Source of the DNA: Botryosphaeria dothidea
Taxonomy: Eukaryota; Ascomycota; Dothideomycetes; Botryosphaeriales; Botryosphaeriaceae
DNA length: 64,000 bases
Direction: 5' to 3'
NCBI GenBank assembly: GCA_011503125.2
Contig: WWBZ02000009.1
Coordinates: 744,001 to 808,000 of the forward strand
The translations under genes and the position numbers were made by a program. The first letter of the stretch is position 1. The number at the start of each line of letters is the position of its first letter. Positions 22,749 through 32,726 of the stretch are shown piece by piece. Under the pieces are notes generated by a model, which was not told the DNA's origin, did not search any database, and saw only the letters and a list, made by a program, of their open reading frames with translations.

Positions 22749-25700
22749 CTAAACTGCTATCTCTACCGGTGAGTCCAGTGCAATCGACACCGGCGCCTCA
22801 GCTGCCATGACCCTGCTCGTTGTGCTGTTGCTAGCGGATCCCAGCACTCTCACCCCGCTTATCACCACCCCCGAATGGTACCCAAACGATCCGCTCAGCG
22901 CCAGCTTCTGTCCGTCGTAATCAAACTGAATTTGCGACGTGGCCGGCTGCTCAATTGCGTCGCCCTCATCCAAGTACAAACTGCCACTGGCTGTCCCGTC
23001 CAAACCGGGAGCAATCAGCAGCGTGAAGTTCTGCTTTCGCAATTCCGTTGTCGTATTTGCGGATGCCGCGCGCAGTGGAATAATGCTACCGCCTCTCACG
23101 TGCAGTGGAATAGTCGTGTACGGAACGTCGGGGAGCGTGACAAAGGACCCATTTCCTCGCACCGTCTCACCCGTGTGGAAGTCGTAGAAAATATCATCTG
23201 GCAGATAGATGTCCACGGTCGTCACGTTTTCCTCCGTCACGGGACTCACAAGAATCGAGTCTCCATAGAAGTATTGCAGGTCAATGCCGAACGTGTTCGC
23301 GTCGTTGGGGTAGTTGAAGAACAGTGGGTTGACCACCGGCTCTCCCGTTTGAGTCTGCTTGTGGAATGCCGTGTAGATGTAATCGAGCAGCTGGTAGCGA
23401 ATGCTGATCGCGTTCTTGGCTGCCTCGGCCACAACTGGCCATCTGTAAAACTCCTGCGAGATGGCATTGTCCTGGTTGTGGTTCTATGTAGTATGCGTCA
23501 GTTCCAGTCACAGCAACACTTCATGCTCGTGGTGAACTCACCCTGTAGAATGTTGAGAACGCCCCCAGCAACGCCCATCTCGCACACAGCGTCTCCGTCG
23601 TGTTGTCTCCGAAACCGCAAACATCAGAACCAACCATGGGAACCTGGTACAAAGCCGCAAACTGCAGCAGCTGGGAGATCGAGAACCTGTAATGCTCCCA
23701 GTCCGACAAATTGTCTCCCAGCCAGTGACCAACATCCCTTCCAGCACCTGCAAAGGTACTCCGCGTGATAATCAACGGTCTCCTACCGGGCCTGCGTTTT
23801 TCCATGGCAATCCTGCTCGCAGTAGACATCATCGTGCCGTACAGGTTGTGCGTGTCGTACTCGGCAAGGCCATTGTAGTGAATCACATTTGTGGAGATGG
23901 TCTTTTCGGAGAGCACGCCAGCCAGGTTCGAAATATTATAGGGGGGATTCAAGAGATCCCGACCAGGCAGACCGAGCTTGGTCCCTGCTGCCTGCCGTCT
24001 GTGCAGCATCCTGCTGGGTGGAGCAATTCCGTCGGGTTGGAAGTTGGCGGGGAAGCCGGGAATGGGTCTTCCGCTGTTAGCTCGCACTGGTGGCGGATCC
24101 GGGGGCTGGTTGTTGGCTTCCGCGTACGCGGCGGGATCAGAGCACGGGAAGTCGCAGAAGTTGGCCGCTTCGTTCATGTCAATCCACAGAGCATCGATGT
24201 CTACACCCGTGTCGGCGTTGAAGAAATTCGCGAACTCGTTGTCCCAGTAAGGTTGAGTGTTGGGGTGGAACCAGTCGGGGAAAACAGTCGGGCCAGGCCA
24301 GACTACTCCAATGAAGTAGGAATCGTTGGAAGCTTTGAGGAACACATCCTGTTGAGCACCATTGTCGTATGCACTGTTATTTAGGTGGGCGACCGCCGGA
24401 TCAACCATGACAATGTAGTGCTGTTGGTGCGCATGCAAATAGTCCACCAGTTCCCGCATCAGCGGAAGCGGAAATCGTGACGGATCAAGAGTGAAAACCT
24501 TCCTCAGATCCATATAGTCAATATCGGTCCACATGGTCTCCAGCGGTATTCCTGCCAGCGAGTAGTTGGCCACGACTTCTGCAACGTCATACACATCGCG
24601 ATATCCGTATCTGCACTGGTGAAATCCGAAGGCCCAGTATGCCTGCATTGCGGGCAGTCCGACGATCTCGGCATACTGCTTGCTGACCTCCTTTGGTGAA
24701 GGGCCTGCAAGGAAATACAGATCAACGATCCCGCCGAGGACATTGTACTCGAGGTACTGGCCATTGCTGTTGTCAACCTTGGCCTCGATGCCGTTGGAAT
24801 TGAGCAAGAATACGCCATGAGTGCCAGAGGAGCCCCGATGGTCAAAGAAGACCGGATGCGCGCCGTACAGATTCGATCCCGGCGGAACGCCGTAAGCGTC
24901 CCTGTTCCAGATCGTGCGGGTATAATTGGTGCTGTTCAGACGGAAAGAGTCACTGTGCTCGCCCAATCCGTAAATATTAGGTTCCCTAGGCAGCTTAGTC
25001 CGCAGCCTCCAATATTGGGATTCGAAAATTAATGGTGAGTCAGCTGTGTCGAAAAGCGTCTCATTGGTGGCTGAGCGGACAACCGAGAACGAGAATGGCT
25101 CCGCAACCCACTTGAATTGGATTGCAGCGCTTGCCGCCGAGACGGAGCCATTTCCAGCAGTGGGCCGTGGAAGGACGGCTTCCGGCACTTGGTAGACGTT
25201 TTCTGCCGCGTCGTAGATCTGTACATGGAGGCGATTGGCTGTTTTGTTTTGTTGCGCGTCAGCAAACGTTTCGAATTGAGCCAAGAATCCATGCTGCGTG
25301 ATGCAATGGTGAGAGACACGGCAAACAAGAACTCCTCCTTCCCAAAAGCCCGCGCTGCCTGCAGATGACCGGTGGAAAACATGGGTTTGAAACGAAGGTC
25401 ATGCAGAGGCGAGCTTGCCATCACGCTCCTGTGTGACGTGTAGCGGTGGGTTTGCTCAGACCGTCCAATCACCAGCGCAGAAACCTCGATGCCTGATGGG
25501 CCCCTCGCCTTCCACTACTTTTTCCAATAACAAAGGAAAAATCAAAGGGCGACGCAGCAAGCAAGGCACTAGGAAAAGGCGGGGCTGGCGATATGGCGAC
25601 TTACCAGTCTGATACTCAACACTAAGCTTCAGATCCGAGAGATCCTCGCCGTAAGCATTGCATGCGGCGCCCGCCAAGCTCAAATCGGCAGTAAGCGTGG

Positions 25701-25836
25701 TACCAGAATCGACGACGTTCGAAGCCGTGTACCCGGGGCAGCTGTCGACGCCTGACCAGCTCTGGCGGACCGAGATGGCGCCAGCCGAGCAGGCAGTGCC
25801 AAAAGCGGCAACCAGCGACAGCCGGTCGAGCAGCAT
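22749..25836 (-). CDS. agdC: Secreted GH31 alpha/beta-glucosidase, AgdC-like, 887 aa
   Basis: Three exons: 25836-25605, 25238-23542 and 23483-22749, summing to 888 codons. The first intron is 366 nt, long for this window. A signal peptide covers about residues 1-19. GH31 landmarks follow: the N-terminal domain with [11 protein letters not shown], then [11 protein letters not shown] and WTDIDYMD. The nucleophile is in WIDMNE (Asp about 431) and the acid/base in GHWLGDN (Asp about 586), then [19 protein letters not shown] and the C-terminal beta domain. Length and catalytic spacing match Aspergillus AgdC, which acts extracellularly on terminal glucose of oligosaccharides. Many NxS/T sites fit a secreted glycoprotein. 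AgdC-like is my best subgroup; a plain alpha-glucosidase cannot be excluded. Confidence 0.92.
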
Positions 25837-26192
25837 GACTGTCGGACCGGTTCAAACGAGGCGCAGTGGTGGCGGTAGCCGCAAGGAGGCTAAGGAACGG
25901 GTTGTAGGTGGTGAGAGAAACGAAACGGTCTTGTCATTTCTCTTATATACATTGCAAGGTCTGGGCATGACTTGCATGCTTTCCCGGTCTAGGGAGGCGC
26001 GGGTGACGGGGTGGGCAGCAGGCATGACGGGGGTTGCAACCGCTCGTTGCTTCCCCGCACCATGTCTTCCATCCTCCAGCAGGGCACGCCTCTTGGCCCT
26101 CCACTCGCACAGCCAGGTTTGACGCAAATGTCAGAAGACCAATTGGACAGGTCGCGGCCCGACGTGGTCGCTAGCCAGATCATCCCCACTTA
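25837..26192. other. Intergenic, GH31 promoter side
   Basis: Short region upstream of the GH31 start. No further gene is supported. Confidence 0.35.
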
Positions 26193-26558
26193 TTACCACT
26201 TCGGCGGTCGACGACGCGGTTCCGGTGGTGTTGGTTCACCCTTTAACCAGATGCCTTCCCGTCCTGGGGCTCTGCGGGGGTGCCCTGTGACACCCGCTCT
26301 GCAGCTCAGCCAGCGCCTCTCGCCGGCTGCTGTCTCGCTTCGTGGTCTGTTCAGGCCCCCGCTCACGCCGATTCCGGCGAGTACGGCTGCGAGCGAGGTG
26401 CCCTTGAAGATGGTCTCGTATTGCTCCGACTTGATGCGGGAGTTGTAAGGCTGTCGTGAAACACGGAAAAAGGCGACGCCTGTAACGAATAACCATGCAC
26501 CGAAGAGGATGCGATACCGGTATCTGGACAAGGCTGATTCATAGCCCTGGTCAGTCAT
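26193..26558 (-). CDS. Small protein with two predicted transmembrane segments, about 121 aa
   Basis: The frame extends upstream to 26822, but the ATG at 26558 begins the part that looks like real protein. It contains SRYRYRILFGAWLFVTGVAF, a basic RVSRQPYNSRIKSEQ loop, then FKGTSLAAVLAGIGVSGGL. Two short hydrophobic helices joined by a basic loop resemble small mitochondrial inner-membrane or ER proteins. The last 45 residues are Arg/Pro-rich and may be read-through of an unrecognised intron, so the 3' end is uncertain. No family is assigned. Confidence 0.5.
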   Translation of the reverse strand: MTDQGYESALSRYRYRILFGAWLFVTGVAFFRVSRQPYNSRIKSEQYETIFKGTSLAAVLAGIGVSGGLNRPRSETAAGERRWLSCRAGVTGHPRRAPGREGIWLKGEPTPPEPRRRPPKW

Positions 26559-27073
26559 CTCGCTGTGTGAAGGTTGAATAGGATTAAGGTTGTGAAGGAG
26601 ATGAGAAGGGTAAAAAAAGATGAGACCCTGGCCTCGAAAATCGATGACGATCGCTTGGGCAATCCTCGCCTCCCTCGAGATCCAGACCTCACCTCGTCCT
26701 CTCAGCTTCCTCATTCTGATATCATGGACACCACGCCGCAAGGTCTCCCCAACACATAGCCTGTGCAAGCGACTGCGGCTGTCGCGGACATGACAGCTCC
26801 TCCAGGATGGTTCCTTGAACATGATTGGCTCAATGTCGGCATGGCGTATGCTTGGCCTCGTCTCTTAGTACATACTTCACTCTCTCCATCATCGCATGTC
26901 TTTTGGAAATGGTATCGCATTTAATTGCAACATCGCGTCGCCGTCCTGGCGAAAGCCGAGTGGGTATCTTCACTATCTCCTGCCTTAATCATGACCCCCC
27001 CCCGGTCCGCAGCCCACGTTAGGTCATGTATGCACATTTGACCCAATTCTCCCCATCAGTCAGTGCTGGTACC
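26559..27073. other. Intergenic
   Basis: No supported gene. A C-run occurs near 26996-27003. Confidence 0.35.
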
Positions 27074-28321
27074 TTAGGCGGCCTCCTCACCAACCATCTT
27101 GACCTCCAACTCAGTCTCGCCCCCATCGATCAGCTCTCCCAGGCCGCTGGCGCGGGTGAAGATGTGGACCTTGTCCTTGAGGTTCTCCGGCAGAACGAAG
27201 CCGGCGTCGACGCAATTCTGGCAGAAGACGATCTTACGAAGGCCATCGAAATACTTGGAGAAGGAGGTGTCATCAACAACGAAGTTCGACAGACGAAGAG
27301 TCATCATGGGCATGGATTTGAGCTCTCCCATGCTGTACATGACAGCGTTGCGGGCCTTGCTGATGGCGACATGGTCAAGGTACTCGCCGTGGCCATGGAG
27401 ATGGTGGAGCATGCCGGCGCCCTCACGACCGCTGCGTGTGTAATCAGCTACAAGCGGCTATCAAAGAGCAAGGATGCTTACCGGTAGGTGTCGGTAGCGA
27501 CGCGCTTGGCGTTGTACTTCCAGTTGGCATCAATGACGGGCATGGGCTTTCCGGCGTTGTCACTGTCACGGGTGATGGGGTTGTCGCGCATGCCAAGCTC
27601 TAGGGTGATGAGTCCAGGGTTCTTCCAGACAGCCTCCCAGAGGATGGACTGGAACGAGTCAGCCATGTTGTAGATGCGGAGGCTCTTCAGATGCTGGAAG
27701 TGGCCTAGATTCATGAGATCGTCATGGGTGAAGTAGTCGGGATGGGGCTCGTTGAAGTCCAGGTCCTCGCCATCGGGGACGAACATGTTGAGGCTCAACT
27801 TCTGGATGTTGTCCGGAATGACAGGCCATATCTCCTTGGAGAAGGGGAGGTCGGTCTCCCATCTAATGTAGTCAACTAGTTCAAGGATGTCAGCTTGACA
27901 CTACTTACTCGAGAGAGCGCAGACCCTGGATCTTCTCGAGGATCGACTTAATGAAGCAGATGGCAAGCGACCACTCCAGCTCATGCTTCTGCAGGGTGTT
28001 CTTCTGAGCGGCGCTGCTCTGCGAGCGGGCGCGGCTCAGGTCTCCGGTCCGAAGTGGTTCATCGGTCTCAGTGTCGACGGCGGACTCCAGGTCGAGCTTG
28101 CCGAATTTGGCCTGCAGGACATCCGTGGTATCCTTGGCGAAAGTCCAGCCTCCGGCGATGACCAGCTCCTTTTTGGTAGTGATCTCTTCGGGCTTGCTCA
28201 AGAGCTCATTGATACAGTTGGCAAGGCGGGAGATGGAGCTGACCGAGTCATCCGCGGCAGAGCCACGCGGGCTAGTGATGATGACGATGCGCTCGTTGCT
28301 GGTCTGGAGCTTGCTCGCCAT
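27074..28321 (-). CDS. Conserved fungal protein of unknown function, leucine-rich-repeat-like, 383 aa
   Basis: Three exons: 28321-27909, 27862-27482 and 27431-27074, summing to 384 codons with clean GTAAGT/GTAAGC donors. The protein is soluble, without a signal peptide. Residues from about 140 onward alternate short strand-like and helical units (LSLNMFVP, LKSLRIYNMADSFQSILWEAV, LITLELGMRDNPITRD, MMTLRLSNFVVDD, LRKIVFCQNCVDAG), as in irregular leucine-rich repeats. The first 140 residues are helical, with a Ser/Thr-rich loop. The function is not recognised. The 3' end lies about 0.5 kb from the next minus-strand gene. Confidence 0.75.
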
Positions 28322-28778
28322 TGTGATGAGAGGAGATGATGCGAAACTGTGCTGGGCTGCTGGAGTGGCAGTGTGGCTGAGCGGATGACGGTCGCCGTTC
28401 GCGCGCGAGAAGGTGTGTGTTGGTAAGGAGGAAAGAGTGTGAAGGTGCGCGATGCATGGAGACTTTATGTCCAGCGGCGGCGCGTGCGGGTGAGCGCCTT
28501 CTGCATGAGGAAGCAACGGGCCCTCACAGCACGCGGTTTGTTACGTCACTGGCTAGCCCTTCACTCTGTTTGCCTCGAGCTCAGATATTTGGAAGACTTT
28601 CTCGAATGACTTGTCTGACGCCGGCTTGCACGCACAACCCGTTCGGACGCCTCTTGATATATCGGTTGTTACAATAATGCATAGAGGGTTTGCGTTCCGC
28701 GCCTTCTCATTTGAGAAGTCCTAATGGGGCTTGCAATCTTCCCAACGCGTGACTCATGTTTGTTCTACGCTTTTCTCT
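28322..28778. other. Intergenic
   Basis: Upstream region of the LRR-like gene and 3' flank of the broken HET gene. No supported gene. Confidence 0.35.
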
Positions 28779-30887
28779 TCATACTATCTCAACTGATGTT
28801 TCCTTCAGACCGGTCTCCGAACGGAACATCCTCAGTCCTCCCGTAAGCTGAAGAAATAGTGCCAACCATATCTCTGCTGATACATTGTTCCTCCAGTGCG
28901 GAATTCTCATCTCGGCGCTTTCGTTGTAGAGTCCGACCCGCTCGTACTGACGACAGTGAGTGCCGGTCGGGGCCAGGACCAACCCGACGTCTTCCACGAC
29001 CACCTTGGTATTCTGAGCGGAGAGACACTCCGATTTTCCTCTTCGTTCACTGTAGATGATCCGCTTTACAAGCAAACACACCAGACGCTGATTACTCTTC
29101 AAAGCGATATCCCAATAAAAACTCCGCATTCGATACACCCCTTGCTCATCTACATACGCAGTCGCATCTTGATTCAGTTCAGCTATATCACAACCAAACC
29201 TCCAGGGCGAAAATGAATCTGATGCGTGGAATATGCACGGAGCTAGGGGCGCACGCAGCTTGATCGGCACCCGGGCGACTGAAGGGGCTGATGAACGAGA
29301 TCGGCGGTGGCGCAACAACAACCTTGGCTGTGTATTCCATTTCCTTGGTGCTAATCTCATAGCTCCCAGTAATGTGGTGCTTCTCAACTGCGCCTTCGAT
29401 GGACGCCCATGACCAGGTTGGCGCTCGTCCGGGTATCCGCCTTCCCGTGCCCCCGTCCTGAGTGATCCAGAGAAGCTCGCTCGTGAAACCGCGTAGCCAT
29501 AATCCAAAGGACACTCCGGCCTTGAATTTCTCCTCTGCGATCCTGGCAACACCAGCCAGTGCCGGCAACTTATCCGAGGCATACGTTAGTGACGTCCGGG
29601 TATACTGCATCATGACGTCGTTCCAGAGTCGTTGGAAGACCGCCAGGTCTTTGGGGTGCCATAGCCGCTTGAGTCGTGTCAGCTGCCCGTATAGTCGTTT
29701 GCTCAGTTGGCCCATGACGTAAATATCTTCGGAAGGAGCAAACTTATCCGTGGTCGCTGTGCTCTGGCGGCATTCCCATTCCACACCATGAGGAGAAAAG
29801 TACAAGGATCGTGGAGAGAAGAGACGCTCTTGGAATACCCACCCTCGCCCGTCGAGGGAATACTCTCCGAGGTATTTTCTTTGCACCCCACTGCTTATCC
29901 TGACTGTTTTAGCTGATGCCAACAATCCTCTTGCTGTAGCGGGTCCATGTCATTGATAAAGCCTTCCCAGCTGTCTGGAGCCTCAGCTGCGGCGATAGTA
30001 AGAAAAGATCCAGCATAAATGGACCCCATCTTTGCTGCCTCCGTTTCGAAGTCTCCCGCAGAACCCTGCATGATACAAAGAGCATCGATCCACAAGTAGC
30101 GGATCGATAGCTTATGGCAAACTGCTATCGCGTCTTTGAAAGTCTTAGGTAACAGGTCATATCGGATGCCGGCTTTGAATGATTCGACATTGGAAGGGAG
30201 TAGCATCAACGGGAGCTTGGATCCCCACCGATAACTCAACGTCGCATAGAGTTCATCGCCGGTCCTGAATCCATCAACGACGCGAATAGTGGATGGAAAA
30301 ATTTGGTATCCAAGGTCAAGGAGGCGTGTTGGCCTTGCCAGCCGAGGAGAGGTTTTGCATTCTTCATGTGTGGTTGTACACTGATCAATCCATGACTTGA
30401 CCAGGCGGAGTTGGCGGTCGAAGCCGACAGGAGATGGCGATCCATCCTGGAATTTGCGGGATCCACAGTTGGACAGGGGCCTGGATTCTCGTGAACTTGT
30501 AGTCATTAACACCGTCTTGCAATCGCAGACATCGAGATGAGTCTTCACCAACGGCCCGGAATCACACCATAGGTTGGTCATTACTCTCCAATTGTACAAC
30601 TCAAGGATATACCGCCGCAAAGATGGATTTGGTTGCATTGCTTTCTTCAACGTCAGGAATAATGAGTCTGATCCAAGCGCGTGAAGCGGGTCCTGGCCAT
30701 AGGCGTCCTTCAGGCGGCCAGCAAGTATAGAGCACAAATGACATCCATCACGGGCAGATTCTAGGAGGAATTGAACGTCGGGGAGGTGCTCAAGTCCCTG
30801 GGCTTCGGTATTTCGGTGATACTCCAGTCCGTGTTCCGAAATGCGGCGGTCAAAGACATGGAAGAAATGTCGGCAGTATTGGCATAG
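28779..30887 (-). pseudogene. HET-domain gene broken by two frameshifts
   Basis: HET-protein sequence runs through three frames. Frame 1 starts at about 30887 after an acceptor-like AATTAG with LCQYCRHFFHVFD, a Cys-containing N-terminus, and includes ARDGCHLC, ELYATLSYRWGSK, IRYLWIDALCIMQ and LTIAAAEAPDS. Near 29925 it jumps frame and continues GRGWVFQERLFSPRSLYFSPHGVEWECR and RAPTWSWAS to about 29200. A third frame then carries the usual C-terminus (FYWDIALK, GLVLAPTGTHCRQYERVG) to 28779. No donor/acceptor pair explains either jump: the only GT..AG spans are 20 and 32 nt. The true start exon was not found. It is likely a decayed relative of the intact HET gene at 16289, but too divergent to be a recent copy. 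Confidence 0.75.
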
Positions 30888-31152
30888 CTAATTGGGTACA
30901 AAACAGACATCGCCTTCGACTCCCATTGAAATGTAATATCGAAAGATGGATGGAACAGACGATGCGACGCATATCTCAAGGAGAAGGGCAAGACGGTAAA
31001 GATAAAGGTAGGAAAGTGACCTCGTGCACTGCCAGCAAGATCAGGCAGCGCCGAAAATCGTTGCCGCTTCCAGCACCAACACCGCACACCCCGCCGCCTA
31101 CATCCTTCCAACCTCACGCCCACGCACCCACCGCCGCAAACCCACGCCCACA

Positions 31153-31581
31153 ATGGCGACCGAAGCAGCAACCCCCGCGACCCAGCCCTCCCTCTCCCCC
31201 ACCCAAGCCACGACCTACCTGACCCAATTCATCGGCCGCAACCTGCGCATCCACGTCACCGACAAACGCATGTTTATCGGGCAGATGAAATGCACCGACA
31301 AAGCAAGCCCCGCCCGCCTCACCACCACCGCCCACCACTAACAAAAAAAACCACAGGACCGCAACATCATCCTCGCCCTCACGCACGAATACCGCCCGCC
31401 CAGCGACGCCGCCATCCGCGCAGCCATCCGCAGCTCGGGCGATCCCGCGGTCCAGCTGCCATTGAGCAGCCGCTACGTCGGGCTGGTCGTCGTGCCGGGG
31501 CGGTACGTGACCAAGATCGAGTACGAGGAGAGTCCGTGGGCGCCGGCGCCGGTGTTGGCGTCGCCGACGGCGGTGGTGTGA
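31153..31581 (+). CDS. LSM-domain protein, NatC auxiliary subunit Naa38/Mak31-like, 124 aa
   Basis: Two exons, 31153-31302 and 31357-31581, 125 codons. The intron has a GC donor (GCAAGC at 31303) and a CACTAAC branch point. Sm motif 1 is FIGRNLRIHVTDKRMFIGQMKCTDK-like, split by the intron; Sm motif 2 is YVGLVVVPGRYVTKIE. This pattern (KCTDKxRNIIL, LVVVPGxxxxKIE) is that of Naa38/LSMD1, which with Naa30 and Naa35 forms the NatC N-terminal acetyltransferase. It starts 266 bp from the broken, divergent HET gene. A different LSM-only protein remains possible. Confidence 0.8.
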
Positions 31582-32726
31582 AGGAGCGAGGAAGAAAAAA
31601 AAAAGACGGGCAGCGCTATCGAATTGGCATATAAAGGAAACATGATCTGAGGCTGGGGTGTGCGGCGTCACGGATGGGTGTAGCCGATGCGCGCAGCTTC
31701 TGACACGATCCGGCTCTTCCCTCCACACTATGGTCGGCCGCGCGTAGGGCAGCGGGCTGTGCGTCTGGAAGAGGCAAGCTTTGCCCCGTGGTCTCTCCCC
31801 GCGCTGAACGAACCCTCGCTTCGCGCCGAGCCGTGCAGAGCTCGCCCACCGGCATCTGGCTTGTCTAGGCGCGGAAACAACGGGAAGAGGTCGGGCACAC
31901 CAAGGCGCATGCGTGACAGTTCAAGCCACCTCTTTCCATTTGGAGAAGAAATATTGGAAGAGCATAATCGCCGGCTCGGTGGCCAGACGGCACGAGTTCC
32001 GGGCCGGTGGATCGCAGAAACTCGTGCGGGTAGGGTATACCAGATGCTAGATAGGCATGGAAGATGGAATTGCAACGGACGGTCGCTGTCAGAAGATAAG
32101 ATTGTCATGAAGAGGGCTGTGAAAGATCAGATCGAACGAAGGCCTCTCGCTACGGAGACGGCGCCTTGTGTCTTTGTTACTGCCAACGAATGAGTTTATG
32201 CACAGTGAAGTGTTTTATTGCTAACTGCATTGTTATCGCCGAATCCAATTAATGCAAGTGCGTGACTGGACATGTACAAACCGTCAAGGATGGTCAAGGA
32301 TAATCGAGCATAATCAATGATTCAAGCATATCAGAGAAAATCATCGCTTTAATTCATGCATAGTATACACCTTGCCTCCGGAAGAAAGTGTAGCCTAGGT
32401 CCATAAATTAATCGCGCGGGGAAAAAGCAAATGAACAAGGCGCCCCAAGTCTATCGCAAGTTGTAGCTGTCTTCTTCCCAGGTTGAACTCGATTCCCCAG
32501 GTCTGGTTTTAAACACTCTTGACCCGCCCATTTCCCACCTGACTCCCTTCCCCCGCCGCTCACGCACGTAATTACGCCCTGCTAGTTCCCAGGAGAATGC
32601 TGTGAAAAAGCTTTCGAAGGGAAAGCTGGTTTGAGACTAGTAATCCACTTGAGGTGAAAAAAAGAAAACCGCTCCCTAACAGCACCTGCTCATGATGATG
32701 TACAAGGAGAAGGATGGAACTCAAAT
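31582..32726. other. Intergenic, no supported gene
   Basis: A plus-strand ORF at 31687-32193 (168 codons) has no domain and is Arg-rich. The right half is AT-rich 3' flank of RPN2. Confidence 0.4.

Noticed and set aside
22875..23768. 297-codon plus-strand ORF over the GH31 gene
   Set aside because: Antisense of conserved GH31 sequence, no domain of its own.
29895..29945. A 20-nt intron explaining the first HET frame jump
   Set aside because: Far shorter than any other intron here and without room for a branch point.
31114..31728. 204-codon minus-strand ORF over the Naa38-like gene
   Set aside because: Low-complexity Arg/Gly/Val translation; the plus strand has a clear LSM domain with splice signals.
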